Below, one piece after another: positions 26,283 to 39,349 of a stretch of 64,000 nt of DNA; the first letter of the stretch is position 1, and each line of letters starts with the position of its first letter. The stretch is from positions 14,134,029 through 14,198,028 of the forward strand of contig CM076666.1 of NCBI GenBank assembly GCA_038496675.1. The letters run 5' to 3'. This DNA comes from Rachycentron canadum (taxonomy: Eukaryota; Chordata; Actinopteri; Carangiformes; Rachycentridae). A program made the position numbers and the translations under genes. The notes beneath the pieces were generated by a model. The model searched no databases. It had not been told where the DNA came from and worked only from the letters and a program-made list of their open reading frames with translations.

Positions 26283-27654
26283 TAAATCTGGGTTCTCAAG
26301 TGAAGTTCTAGTAAAGATTTCACACAGCTCCATCTGTAGCCGTGGCTGTATATAACATGACATGTAGTAGTAGTAGTAGTAGCTACCCCAAAACCTGTAA
26401 ACAAACTGATGAAATGTTGGTGGAGTGAGTAGCTGACCTTTAAATTTGTGACTTTACCCTTTACAGTTCTATGGGTTTAAATGAAGCAGACATTCTTCAG
26501 CTGCACAGTAAGACTTTGTAATGACTGACCCCTCAGGTATATCTTTATAAAATATTCAAATATATAGCAGATATATAGCAGACCTGAGATGTTGGTGTAT
26601 TCTGCCACCTTTCAGATGTGAAACACATCTGCATGTTTCTCACCCCCCTACCATCCTCTGCAACCTTTAACCCATTTTTTTTTCTATTCTGTCTCTCTCA
26701 GACAGACATACAATGTCAATGCACACACAGGTTAAGCAGACGGTTGGAAATCTAAGCTATCGATGGTTACCCTGGGAAATGTCAGAGTTTGGCCAGAATA
26801 GACTTCACCATTTCTTCCCACACCTGCTGCTTTGTGTCACCTTATCCTAGGACATCCTCTTTGGTCACCTTATCCTAGTCTTTCCTGAGACATGTATAGG
26901 ATGACTGACAGGATGGTGTTCTCCAAAATCGCAGGCAATTCATAAAAAGTAGTTAAAAAAAGGTTGAAATATTTGCTGTAGCTTCTATTTGCATGCAAAA
27001 ATAAAAGTGGCCCATAAAAGAGATGACGTTGTTGTAAGTTACTGTGAATTGTCCATTTTAAACATAAAATTTGTCATGTAGAATTTATTGCAATGCAATT
27101 TGTATTAAAATATGATTTATACTCTCTCTCAGCTTTCCCCCACTAGGATACAAAAGTAACCAGAGCAGCTAGTGGATCCAGCGACATCGGACACCACCAA
27201 GGAGAATTGACTCTTTTCTCCGAGCCACGGGAAACACAGGATGCAATCTAGGCCTCTCACAGTCAGCACGCTATCTGGCAACATAGGCCCAAAGCTTGGG
27301 TTACCAGCTTACCCTCTTCTCTTTGTGCATCTCTCCATTCAGAGGAGAGAAAGATAACTAAAGCTGTTTTAGGCCCTGAGGTGGTATTAACGGCTTTTAC
27401 ACACCAAAGTTGTTTGTTGTGATTGTCTATGAATTAACAGGAAGGAGCTTAAAACTGTGTCTACTTCAAACATTTGGAAGTATAAATATAAAAAGTGTGT
27501 TGGCAGTTTATTCCCACGTGATTTCCTCTGCGTTCACATGAAGAAGACACCAGAGGTCTACATGCACATAAATGTTTATTCAGGCCTGGGAAACGACATT
27601 GATCTGAATGATCCACTTTCTCAGAACATAAATTTCTGACATAATTAAACACTT

Positions 27655-27785
27655 CTGAGAACATCACCAAAGAGGCGACTGATGGTAGGAGCGCGTTTCA
27701 TCTGTCTCGACCGGAGCTGTAATGTTTGACCAAATAAATAGAGGGTATCAGCTTTCCCGCAAGCCCACTAATTAAGGCTTTTTTT
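27655..27785. other. possible conserved non-coding element
   Basis: CpG-containing but AT-balanced sequence ('taggagcgcgtttcatctgt', 'ctcgaccggagctgtaatg', 'cccactaattaagg') without repeat landmarks. CpGs kept in a repeat-poor desert stretch suggest constraint, but I cannot show it without alignment. Confidence 0.2.
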
Positions 27786-28304
27786 TTTGTGCAGTGCTGC
27801 TTTGAATCATATCAGTATAGGTTTGATAAAGCTCCATCTTGATTTGTGTATAAAATACAGAACTCAGGAAAAGCAGTTGGGAAATTAGAGAAAACCTATG
27901 AGTCTGAAACATTTGGTCTTTGAATTTTAATCAGATTTGTTTCCAGTAAAAATATTTGCCCAATCAATCGTTTCCCCTAGAGAGCAAGACTAACAATCAT
28001 CACACCATGGATCATTAGGCAAAGTGGGCACCTGCCTCGATATGCCTGCGCCCAGAAATCCTGCTAAGTGTTTTGATCAACATTAACTATCTTACATACA
28101 GAACTATGGCACTACAGTGGAAATAAGCCCTCATTAATAGACTATAACAACTCTAGGCACCAAAATACAGTCCCGGAGACAATGGATTCAGGCCAGGTTT
28201 ACACAAAACAGTAATGGGCTACTGATTAAAATACTGGGAAATTAAAAAGTTGTAAGTGCGTCACTAAAATATAATTTTCCACTGAGTAATAACAACACTT
28301 CATT

Positions 28305-28331
28305 CAATAATAATAATAATAATAATAATAA
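28305..28331. repeat. (AAT)n microsatellite
   Basis: About nine AAT units followed by an A run. Confidence 0.9.
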
Positions 28332-29194
28332 AAAACAGGGCAGGGAGGAGGCATAATACACTGTGATTTTACAGTAAGGAAATCTGGTGGAGTGATGAAG
28401 GAGGGCAGAGCAGCAGCAGAGTGAAGGTCAAGCAGCACCTGTTTAACATCAACAACTAACAGCAAGAATATGAATCAAACCATCTGGGTACAGCTCTGCC
28501 CATCAGATAACTGCTTGGCATGCAGCTGCATGGTTTTGTGTGCGTGTGTGTGTGTTAAAGAGAGAGGGGAAGAGAGATAGATATTTGAGAGCATCAGTGC
28601 AGAAAGTGGCAAAAATGAGAAGCAGTGCTAATTTCTAAGACTACTCTACTAGTGAGCACTTGCGGAAGTTAGCAACCGACTAACAGGGCGCTATGGGGTT
28701 AACCTCTCATCTTAGTGGATCCATGCACTGAAATTTGCATAATTCTCACTCGGCCAGCCAAACCGAGACTTGCCCGCCAATATAAGACCATGAAATGTGG
28801 GACATTCACTGAAGCTCACCATCCAGCACCAAAATTAAAGAGCTCTGTCTGTGTGTGTTTGCTCAACTTCTAATCCTGTGTCCTTGTGTTAATTGTCCAT
28901 TTATTTATCAAAATCCCTCTTTTCTCTAAAAAAGTAAGTTAAGATATTTTTATGAATCATCTTGAACTTCAGTAGTAGAACTACAGTAGTTTAATGATAA
29001 CTAACTGAAGGCTTCAGTTTCATTTTGAAAATTGTGTCCATAAATATAGCTGATAAATTTCAAATTACTGGTTTGTTGTTTTCTCCCTTGTTCTCCTGAA
29101 GGTGAAGGTGCACTGCACTGCATTGTCATCCACTTTTAACTGATCCAGCCATATGAAGAACTTGATTTGTACTTATTCTTATCTAAGTTGTCTT

Positions 29195-29365
29195 CACCCA
29201 TCTCTGAGTTTCACTGAACCTGGTGGAGGGTGGGGTATACTCCAGGGAAGAACCCAATAAATTTTGGGGTAGATTGAGATCATTTACTATGTTTTTTCCT
29301 TTAAATTCTGGAGTATGTTTGACTTTTGCCTTGTTGGAGGAGTGCGCTGTCTTTATGCCCTCCTA
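29195..29365 (+). repeat. dispersed fish repeat ('ggtggagggtggggta' family)
   Basis: 'ggtggagggtggggtatact' is followed by 'gaagaacccaataaatttt' and, 100 bases on, 'ccttgttggaggagtgcgct'. This resembles the conserved blocks of an uncharacterised dispersed element in teleosts. A related shorter block may lie at 29594-29625. Confidence 0.45.
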
Positions 29366-30868
29366 CTCAACTGTAATTTAAAAATTACATACTGCATTTA
29401 AAAAATGCTTTCATCAGTATTTCATTCAACAAGCAGTTAATACAATTACACAATAACAGTAGCTGCTGTGGCATAGTAAAGGGGCAATTCATAAAACTGT
29501 AGAGCTGTATGAATGATATAATGCTGACATCTCAGGCTACTTCCCTTTTCCTTTTATTTCTCTATGATAAGACATGCAAGATGTGATTGTTCAGCTTTGG
29601 TGGAGGTACTCATTCGACTGAGTTCCAGTCTAGTTTTGTCTGCGCTCCTCTCACCGAGTAAAGTGGGTGGGGCTCTGTTAAAAAATTTGAGGTTATATAC
29701 AGTATTTCAGCTCAGTTCATTTCTATTCTTCTCCAATCACGATTTTACCAACAGTTGAATAAAAATCCAATAACAGTTAAAATATATTGTCCATCACATA
29801 TATATAGTAACAGCACACCTTTATAGTACATGAAAAGATTAGCTGGGTTTTGTGTGTCTAAATTTGAATTAACACATTCCCAGGTTTGTTTGTGTGTGTG
29901 TGTTTGTGATCTTCCTGAATTTTAGTCATAGTAAAAAACCCAGTCCACATTGCATTTCACACAGAAATACATTACATTATGTAAAAATAAAGAAAAACCC
30001 ATTCACCGTGAGTTTAAATCATAAGACATGATTATTTACCACAAGTTAGATCGTCCAATAATATTAAACACTCAAGGCAACACCCCCTAGCAAAGAAATG
30101 TCACATACCATCAGGTGTGGTTGACTGGCTTGGAATAAATACTTAAGCATGAAGTCATAGTTATCGTCTCTATCTTTCTACTCAGTAATAAGCTCATTTT
30201 ATGCGAATTTCAGAGAGCGGATTGCCTTGGATGAGAGGTTAAACCCATAGAGACCTGTTAGAGGACTCAGTCTGTGTGAAATGAAACAGAGGATATTTTT
30301 GCTATAAGTTGATTTAATGCTCTCAGTGGTATGATCTAGATCCATGGACCACATAGAAATGTTATGACCTTTAGTTAATGATACATTGGTCAGATAGTTC
30401 CTGTCCAAATCCTTGTTGAGAACTAAAGTCTAACAGAGTCAGCAGTCAGTAACTTCATTATCTCCTCCAATATGTGGAGTTTACTGCAGCCTTGTGGCTC
30501 TGCTAAGGGGAAAAAAAAAACCTTGTGGACCGTCGTGCATCAACAAACAGGATCACAAAAACAGCGTCTGCCAGGCCTGAGCCTCCAAGAAGGAAGAAAC
30601 AGACAGACAAATGGACAGACATGACATATAAAAGTGTACACAAGTGGTGTATATAAGTGTGCCAGGGGGCCAGCCAGGCATTGCTGTCATCACAAACAAT
30701 GCTTCATGTTTCTTGTTGTGTCACCTAATCTACTGTATTCTATTTTAGCTAAACCCTTCTAAGATGATCCCCCCAGGCCTCCTACATGTAACACCTGTTG
30801 TTTACCTCTCAGTCAGCGGGACACAAACAGCCCCGGTGAAACCCTGACAGTCATTCTCTGGGGACTTT
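29366..30868. other. no gene seen
   Basis: AT-rich unique sequence with a short TG run at 29889-29905. Confidence 0.65.
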
Positions 30869-31040
30869 TCAGGAAGCACATGGATTGTGGGGGGGTGACA
30901 TCTTCGGATCTTCGGTCCCCAATCCCCCCCCGTTCATCTCTCTCGTTTTGGACGCCACCACGGACAGCTGCGGAGTGGAGAATGAGCCGATGACGTCCTC
31001 AGGGGTGATCGTGCTCTGAATGTGAGGTCTGCAAAGGTAA
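30869..31040. other. CpG-rich island: possible minus-strand last exon or plus-strand first exon
   Basis: On the minus strand, an acceptor (tttacctttgcag, ending at 31036) opens a frame reading PHIQSTITPEDVIGSFSTPQ, then LSVVASKTREMNGG, then GLGTEDPKMSPPHNPCAS and a stop at about 30869, some 50 residues. On the plus strand the same block ends in a good donor, GCAAAG before GTAAAT at 31036, and contains a CRE-like TGACGTC, as a 5' exon or promoter might. CpG is much denser than in the flanks. I recognise no protein. The overlapping minus-strand ORF starts further upstream (31135), but that part crosses the proposed acceptor. Confidence 0.35.
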
Positions 31041-33456
31041 ATAAAGGGTTGTGGGTTGCCAGGGTAACAGAAAGCGGGAAAACGCAAGACAGAGGCACAG
31101 AGAGAGAAGGGGCAAAGAGCGTAATCTGACACCAACCACTATCTCAATTATAAGGAGCATCGCCAGCATCACATCTGCCTTTTATGTTGCTTTTGGTTTC
31201 AGTTGTTTTTCCTCTTTTATTTTCTATTTAGTATGTGACTCTCACTCTTCTTTCCTCCACAGAACACATCTTGCTACAGCCTTACCCCTCTAAACCTGAC
31301 AACTATCTGTCACTCACAGTGTGGTGTCATAGTATAAAACAATGTTTGCTTACCTACATTCTTCTATAAACTCATAAGTGAAGGTTCCATGCACATTGAA
31401 AAAGAATGAACACATGAATTTGAAGAAAAATTACATTTTGTAGGTGCTCTGAGCATAATCATCCCTTAAAATGTAACTTTGTGATTTTGCAAAGTTTTGT
31501 GGAGTCACTTTTTTTATGTGTGAAATCCATTTGGAGGTAATAATGACATAAAGTAAATTTTAGTGCAGATTAGCAGAAAAGACTGCTCTGCTTTACTGTA
31601 CGCTGCCTTTATGGTTCATACATTACAAGTATTTCTGCCCAGGACACTTAAAGTGAACAACAGCAACCTCGGTACATTAAATAGCATTAAGTACATTAAA
31701 TCTAATTATTTCTTGCATTTTGCTGCTTGAGCAAAAATTCTGCTCTCTTCTCTCATATATTATTAGAGGGGAGAGTGCTGGCCACAGTAAAAAGGAAAAA
31801 AGGCTCCAACTGGCAACTTTGAATATATCCACAAAGTACATTTTGTTCAGCAGACTTACTCAGAAATGTATAATGCAGGGAAATGATGATACAGTATAGG
31901 GTGAAAACCACCAGCATGACTAAGCACAGTAATTGTACCAAAGACAATTAGTGAGATATCAGTTGTGAGTTAGACTTAAACGGTGAAAATAAGAGCCCAC
32001 GCAGTTGAGGGTGGAATATGTTTTAAGACTAACTGTTTTTTTAGCAGTTTAATGAAGGTACGTGTGGCACAGCAGACAAGTCAGCGGGTTTACAGGTATT
32101 TGGTCATGAAGTAAAGTATTGTAAGTGGGTGCTGGGTGAAAAGTTAAAGTTCACTGAAACCAATAAAAGAGACACAAATTTCCTGGAACTCTATTCAATA
32201 GTTGTTTAGACATTTAACTTTAAAAACCTCCTGCTGAAGTGGCTAAAACATTCATTTAAACAAATTCACAGTTGAACTGTTTCGCATAAACACTCTTTAA
32301 GTACAGGCCTATACCATGTGTAGGGGCAGAAAAGTAGGTGGTTCAGTCAGTGCTGGCTCTTTTGCATGAAGTCATGCCACAGTCCTAACTACTGCAGGTT
32401 GAATACTTAGGTGCAGCCCATTCTTTCACATTCATATAATAATTCATGTTGCCAAGATGCTTTTAGCAGGAAACATATTTGCTGCTTTGACTGCATTAGA
32501 CATGTGATTCACTGGCAACCTGTCCAGGCTGTTTCACTGGCTTCGCCTTTAGGCAGTGACAGCCATGGCAAATCAAATAGATCTTTAAAAACCAGAACTA
32601 ACCAATGTTTGCAATACTGCCAGGACACTGTTAGAAGGTTTTGTAGGCCTGTGGATGAAACATGACAGGTCCAAACTACAGTATGTTTAATGTGACACGG
32701 CCCTCTCATATCAGCTGGTAAACACCTTGGTGAGCAGTTTTGGCTGCAGGCTTTTTTTCTCAGTGTATCTGAAAGCACAGTTTTCCTTTATATTTCAATA
32801 TGAAGCTTGGTGAGACATGCAGACGGTTCCTGGTTCCTTGTGGTTCCTCCATCAGCTTGAAGTCTGAGTGGGTGGCTGACTAACTGGTCGACTGGCATTT
32901 CCCCAGAGACACAAGGAATGACAAAAACTTAGAAAAACAAAGGCACACCAAAACCCCAATTGACTTTCACAATAAAAAATCCTAATTAGCTACTGGCAAT
33001 AATGATAATAAAAATATAGTCTAGACATGCTGTATTGAATAAAAAGTGGGGATTTTATGAGAGCGTAATGCACAGTTTAAAAAAGCCTCCACAATATTGT
33101 CTGCAATGCCAGTGGCAGCTTATATTATCTTGTTTTATGAATAATAAAAAAGCTTTGCAGTTTTCGTGTTTGCTGATGTAAGGGGAAAGTATGCTGGTGG
33201 GTGTGAGTGAAGTCTGGGTCAGACTTGCACGCTGGAAACAGCTCAGTGTTTCATTAGCTTGCCTAGTTTTGCTTTATTGTTATTGAAGTGGCTGTTAATT
33301 TGAGCTAACTATAATGAAGAGCCAGTAGGGATCACAGTATACCCCTCAACAGTAATCCTTGAAGTGGGCTTGTGTGAGAGAGTCTATACTTGCATGCAGT
33401 ATTTGTTTAAAATTACCATTTGTTTTGGCTTTTACACATATTTTAAGAAGCACAGC
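31041..33456. other. no gene seen
   Basis: Only the short repeat-B fragment at 32085-32130 was recognised. ORFs at 31051-31293, 31753-31947 and 32411-32778 show no features. Confidence 0.65.
32085..32130 (+). repeat. dispersed repeat B, short fragment
   Basis: Only the segment 'acaggtatttggtcatgaag' and 'taaagtattg' remains, matching the 'ggtcataaaccaaag' part of the family. Confidence 0.35.
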
Positions 33457-33775
33457 TTAGAGGAATAGTTTTCATTTTTTCTCTTTTCTTGCTGAGAGTT
33501 TGAGGAGAAGATTGAAATAGTTCTAAGGTTACTTTTGGTTATATGTAACTGGAGCTAACAGCTGGTTAGCTTAAGAACGATGTAGCCCTTGTTCTGCCAA
33601 AAGGTTCGGAAAAAAAAAAAACAGCCTAGTAGCACATTTAAAGTTACACCTTCTTTATTTAGTCCAAACAAAACCCACGACAATTCACCTTTGCGTGCCG
33701 GACCATTTCTTAGCCAAAGTCAAACTAACACTTCAAAAGAAAGCTAATAATCTCAACATGTTGAAATATTCCTCT
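33457..33775 (+). repeat. fold-back element with short inverted ends
   Basis: It opens 'agaggaatagttttcat' and closes 'aacatgttgaaatattcctc' (33757-33776), which are inverted ends of the same family. The left arm includes 'taacagctggttagctta' (33557). The right arm is shortened. A 12-base A run lies inside. Confidence 0.6.
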
Positions 33776-34135
33776 AAGAGCAATAACATAACCTCCTACC
33801 TGTATTTAGAAACTGGAATTCAACCCTTTCATTTACAAATTTTGGCTCCTTAACAAAAAAGTTACAGCCTCTTTTAAAGACTTCCCACAAAGTGTTTTTG
33901 CAACAGCTGTAAAGTGTTCTTGCCTCAAAATCTCAGAAAGTTAAAGTTCAAAGTTAAAAGCAGACTGCAGGAGTGAAAAATGCCTCTTTGCCTCTATGCA
34001 GTATGAGATGATTAATTGGTAAATATATATACAGTACATACTCTATATGGTATCTAAGGGGTCAAAGGGCAGAGGATTAATGGGCTCTCAGATGCTGATT
34101 TGAATTGTCACACAATCCACAAAAACTCTCTTTAC

Positions 34136-34225
34136 CTTCTTGGCTTTGGTGTCGTATCCGTGCCATGTTTGTAACAATGAGCGCGACCAGAGCCTCTGTC
34201 AAGTGACTTGTGGCTCTGTATTTTA
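34136..34225 (-). other. exon-like 90-nt block, unidentified
   Basis: On the minus strand a pyrimidine-rich acceptor (gtctctgcacag) and a consensus donor (AAGAAG before GTAAAGAG) bracket exactly 90 nt with two frames open. One reads KYRATSHLTEALVALIVTNM and continues ARIRHQSQE. The other reads KIQSHKSLDRGSGRAHCYKH and continues GTDTTPKPRR. CpG content is above the surroundings. No family is recognised. A chance pairing of splice-like signals is quite possible. Confidence 0.22.
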
Positions 34226-34723
34226 CTGTGCAGAGACAGTGCAGTGATGCTGCCACAAGTAATTCTCTAATGTTAATCATTTAGTGCATGTAACAAAAGT
34301 GGTAAAATCTCCAGCTCTCTGTCTTCTTTCACTGTATATGATATACTGCACTGTGGAAGCACCACTAATGCAAACGTGCACTGATTTTCAAGCAGGCTTG
34401 AATGTCTATTTTTGTAGACCTCTGGTGAGGAGCTTTTCCTGATGTCTGCAGTGTGCGGGCTCCCTTCAAGTCTCTTTGATCTTTTTCTGGAATCAAATGT
34501 AATGATTGTGGCTAACTTTGAAATCTGGAAACACACTTGCTTTGTTGCTCATAGCAGAGTTTCTTTGCACGGATCTCACTGGCGAATTTCAGCTGCTGCC
34601 TTCAGCTGTTTCATTTATTTTAAATATTGTATAGTTTTGATGAGATGCTAAAGTTCGTGCAGAGGTGACGTTGAGAACTGATGGTTAGCAGGTTTTCCAC
34701 TGTCAACAGACTGTGCCAGATGA

Positions 34724-34890
34724 TTAAAGGAATAGTTCAGGATTTTGTGAATACACTTATTCGCTTTCTTGCTGAGAGTTAGATGAGTAGACTGATAACA
34801 CACGTCTGTCAAGTAAATATAAACACACCGTAGAAGGTAGTTAGCTTAGCTTAGCATAAAGATTGCAAACAGGGGGAAACAGCTGGAATG
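34724..34890 (+). repeat. fold-back element, well-preserved left arm
   Basis: This is the best-kept arm in the window: 'aaaggaatagttcaggat', 'cttattcgctttcttgctg', 'gttagcttagcttagcataa' and 'caaacagggggaaacagctg'. It serves as the local reference for the family. No right arm follows. Confidence 0.7.
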
Positions 34891-36555
34891 TATTATTTGA
34901 ACTTGATAATAAAATAACATTGATGGTTTGCTGCTTGGTAATAGACCACTTCTTTAACCTGCTGCATGTTTATTTGTTGTAACTTTATTTAAAAGACCAT
35001 ACATTTGGTTATGTTTTGCTTCTGTTTGGAGTTCTCTTTCTCCTCTGTTGTTTTTTGTGGTAATCCAACATTATCAAATATCAGTCAATAGGGAAACACT
35101 GATAAACACAACTTCTGTCTGAAGAGTATCCAGTAAAGCTGGGACTTAATGCATGTGAGGCTATAATGGGAATTGAATTAAAGCCGAGTATGTCTTTCAT
35201 GTGGTAACGGGCCTATTTGTTGGAGTTGGGGGACCATGCCTTCATGTATTTAAATGGATTTATGGGGCAATATTTCTATATATAAAAAAGATCTTTTCAC
35301 CATAAGTGTTATGGAAGGTTTTTATTCATAGGACTGTGCATTTTGTAGAGAAGATATAGAGTTTTTTTTTTATTTCTCTCTGAAACTATGTTAGTATTTA
35401 AAAATGAACCATCAATAAATGCCATTACAATTGTGGCACAAGAAAAACTAATGACTTTTGTTACATTTGGAAGAGGGCTTGGATAAAAGGTATTTGTAAA
35501 TGACAATACTGCTTCGTTCCTTTTTTCTTTTGTATTCTTTAGTTTTTTTTTCAGGTATTTTTTTTAGCCACAATGAAAACCTTTCAACCTTTCAAACATT
35601 TCCAGTTCTGCAGTCATTATATTATTATTATTATGTTTCTGTCTATGAACTAAAAAAGCAGACCCAGTTTCATGCATTTTGACCATATTCTGGTGACTGT
35701 TGTAATACAGAACCATCCGTTCAATTCTGTCAGTTCAGTGCAAATCTATGGCAGATAAATATTACAGGTTAGACTCTTAAAATAGGATGATTAGTATGAG
35801 ATACAGAAAAACCCACCGGTTCTCCCTTACTCACTACAATTCAACTGTCTGGTACATTTTACTTTGCATATTTTAAACTGTGAACAAAAGTGTAATTCAT
35901 TAAAAATAAACCAGCAATAAGGCAACTTTCTACCTTTGAAACACCTGTGAAATCTGACTCTCTGTCTCAATTATTTATATTCCTTTAGTCCATACGTTAG
36001 TCCATTCATTCAAGTATTCCAGGTTGTGACGTTAATAGCAGACAGTAAGGGAACTTATTCCAACATGAAAACTTTTTTTCAAGTTCCAGTTTGGTTACAA
36101 TTAATTATACCAAAATATACCAAATAATATACCAAAATATTTGCAAGTTTAGGCTCAAACCTTATTCTTTCACAAAGGGCTGTTTCCAACAGTGGAAAGC
36201 AGCACCAATGTAAACTCTGGTTTCTATCATATCTGTTCATCTACTGAAGTGGGTACGCTAACCAGCTAGCCCCAGCCTGTATCACCTTGTCTTGTCACTT
36301 TCCCATTGCAACTCACAGTAGCATTCGGTCTCTCCTGAACATATAGCTCTGTTCTAAGAACATATTATGACACCTCGTAAAAGACAACAGTGGTTGAAGC
36401 TCCTGTCAAGCCACAATCAAGCCACCCATTTCTGCCAAGAAAACCATGTTCAGCAACAGCAAAATCTCACAAATAGCTCCATCAGGTGGTATTTTCAATC
36501 AGTCAATATTTTGGCTCAAACCACTACCCACAAAAATGACTTTCTCATCAGCTCC
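34891..36555. other. no gene seen
   Basis: AT-rich DNA with the repeat end at 35450-35500 and T runs. No exon-like block. Confidence 0.65.
35450..35500 (+). repeat. fragment of a 'cttggataaaag' repeat end
   Basis: 'gggcttggataaaaggtatt' then 'tgtaaatgac' matches the common 3' end of several fish short repeats. Only about 45 bases are present. Confidence 0.35.
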
Positions 36556-36715
36556 ATGTACTTTGCATTTGGTTCCAGTGCACAAATAATGCTAACACCA
36601 GCCAAGATGGTGAACATGGTTTACCATGATACCTACTTAGCATCAGTATTGTGATTATGAGCATGTTAGCAAAGCCTCAATGTGCCTCAGTACATCCTCA
36701 GAGAGCCACACATAA
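36556..36715 (-). repeat. dispersed repeat B fragment
   Basis: It shows 'aagatggtgaacatggttta', 'gatacctacttagcatcag', 'gagcatgttagcaaagcc' and 'agtacatcctcagagagcc', the end of the family opposite to that kept at 3815. It shares the orientation of the 11195 copy. The overlapping ORFs (36367-36654, 36651-36968) are chance. Confidence 0.5.
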
Positions 36716-38479
36716 AGTCTTGGACTCATGTATTATTAAAAAATCTGGGGAGAGTTTAATAATATACCAGCAGGTGCTTCCGTTCTGTGTGATTCACGGG
36801 CAGACAAGTGAAGTCAGTGCTGTTTTCAGTGTCTTGGGAATACGCACGTCTCAACTGTGCCAACTCATGCAGCATCTGGAATTTGATTTCCCCACCTTCA
36901 TTATACAGTGTAATGAGTTCAGGGCACTTCAGGTTAGGAAGCTTGTGTGGACCATAAATCTGTCATGACATGCATTTAGACTATTTCACCTTGTTGAAGA
37001 GTAATTTGACAATATAATGAGTTTTTTAAAAGGATGTCCTTGTGTCCTGTTAAAGTGTGATGGATTTAAAAATGAGCTTGTGCATCTCCCGTGCTACTCG
37101 CCTTTACAGATGTTCTAAGTTTAAATCTTAGGCACAAAGCAGTTATCATTATGACGCACACAGCACCAGTTGACACATGCATACAAGGTCCAAAATAAGA
37201 GTTTATAATTTCAACTGAACAAAGAGTCTATTATGGCCGACACAGGGGTAGAGGGAAGACGCTGACTGCTGATATTTCTGTTTGTTTAAACTTTTTACTC
37301 ACAGTGAAACAACGTTAATTTTGGTTTGTGGGATGTTGGTGGTCTGGGTTTGTGGAGCAGTGTGAAGAACAGATGGTCTGAGCAAAACCTGTTGGAAAAG
37401 ACACAGCAAGTTGTGACAGCGCAGCTTCTCTTCTTTTCTTGATTGTGAAATTTCCCCTTTTTTGTTTGTGAGTGACAGATTACAGCCTCGTTTAGACACC
37501 AGATATTTGTTTAAGCTTTTGTTTAAATTTTCTGGATATTCAATACAATGCAATACAGTAATCATAGAACAGAACGGGCTAAAGACACCATACTTGTTTA
37601 GCAATCAGTGAACGCAAAAGAAAAAGAGAGAGCCCCATTCCCAGCCATCGCGCACACATGGGAGTCTGTTCCCACTAGTGTCTTAAAATAGTCTCCAAGG
37701 GCTTTTCAATTACACAGGCCACGCTGTAAGAAGGGGCCCAATCATAAAACCAGAGTGTTTACGTCCTCTCTAAATCTCCCTCTGCTTTGATTAAGGGGAC
37801 AGAAGGCGGCTGGGAAGCTCAGATAGAAGGGACAAGGCCAGGGGGTGATACAGTACAAAAACTGCAGGAAACACAATGAGAGCTGTAATTGTCAGTCATC
37901 TGTGACCTGAGGCCGGCAGAGCATCCGCCATAATGCTAGATTAGTCCTGTAACACTAGAAGTGCAGAGAGAGAACATGAGTGGGGTCAGTTAAGAGGCAA
38001 AGTTAGGTCAAGGTGTGTGAAGTTCAAAGTCAGTCTACATTAAAGAGGCACTCCCGTATTTTATATGCCAAAATAATAAGTTTAATAAGTATTTAGCCTG
38101 TGGGGACAGAGGAGCATCTTCTATCTCTGCTTAGTGTTAGTGACAACAAATTTTAAACTGAAAGCGTTCAAACTGGGAGTGATGTTTACCAGGCAAGGAG
38201 GGTTTAACAAAAGATGCTATCACGTTACAACACAAAATGTCCAAACATCCAATCACAAAGCTTACAATTGTGTAACGTACACCACTAATAGCAGGTGAAA
38301 GTGTTGAGAAAACTGATGATACTGTCAACTTCACAAGTTACTTCACTTTTGGCTTCTGAGCCAATTTTGGATTCATATGTTCCTGATATTTTGTTTACAA
38401 ATTGAACAATGGAACATTTTGAATCTGCTCTTGTTTGCACCTGTGATTAGCTTGCATTATCGGGGAGGAAAGTAAATTT
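36716..38479. other. no gene seen
   Basis: The 37640-37960 part is less AT-rich and free of recognised repeats ('gaggccggcagagcatccgc'). It could be a conserved element but offers no coding evidence. Confidence 0.6.
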
Positions 38480-38990
38480 TCAAAGGGAAATACACAAAGA
38501 TTGACAAACACCGTTTTTGCAACTCTTATGAGCTACATCCAAGAGATTGATTTGGTTAGCTTATCTTAGCATAAAGTATGCAGGCATAAGGGGAAACAGC
38601 TAGAATGGCTCTGGACCGAATCTAAAACTCCACATACCTGTATCAATAAAGTTTTTGTATATAGCTACAGGACATTTGTGCACAAACAATGATGGGGTTT
38701 TAGGGGAATTTACATGTATTTCTTGATGACAAGATTCCAGGAAAACACTGAACCCAACTGCTCTTTACTGCTAAAAAATAAATTTACTGCCCATAAGTCC
38801 CTGCGAGATCATATCTTGTCATTTTTTTCATCTTTCTCCAAGGTGGTGGTAGGTATATTTATGAACTTTGGATGGAGCAAGGCCCGCTATTTCCCCCTGC
38901 TTTCAGTCTTTATGCTAAAATAACCTAATCCCTTCCTTTAGGCTTCATTCACCACCAGAAACATGCGTCATTTCATATTAAACACAAAAC
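38480..38990 (+). repeat. fold-back element, both arms, diverged
   Basis: The left arm is seen at 38555-38620 ('ttagcttatcttagcataaa', 'aaggggaaacagctagaatg'). The right arm is at 38885-38925 ('tatttccccctgctttcag', 'tctttatgctaaaataacct'). The ORF at 38714-38923 spans the centre and is not a gene. Confidence 0.6.
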
Positions 38991-39349
38991 ATTTAATTGG
39001 CCCTTGTGTCACAATCTTTAATGTTTAACATTAGTTAAACAATACAGTAGCTTTGACCTTCAAGCCACAGTACAGGATTCCCTCACTGTCATCATGGACA
39101 CACACGTAATATTGCGTGTGCTACAAAAGGGCGTGGATTTTGCTTGTGCTTCCAGGTTGCATTGTCCACTGCCTCTTTGAGGAACCAGCTCAACCTGTTT
39201 GAACAGAGCTCCATCACATTAAATCACTACATAAGGGACATCTTTTAGAGCACACTTTGCTATTAATGTTTCAACTGCAGGCAAGATCATGATCGACTTG
39301 CTTTTCCTTCAGCTAAACAAGCACTAAAAACAGGGCATTACTCTCCAGG

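Larger units (their letters stand above)
26006..29194. other. no gene seen; microsatellites and a possible non-coding element
   Basis: Apart from the T-rich, GTA and AAT repeats and the patch at 27655-27785, nothing is recognisable. Confidence 0.6.

Noticed and set aside
36367..36654. 95-residue + ORF starting MTPRKRQQW
   Set aside because: The start looked domain-like, but the frame runs into a repeat-B copy and has no family match.
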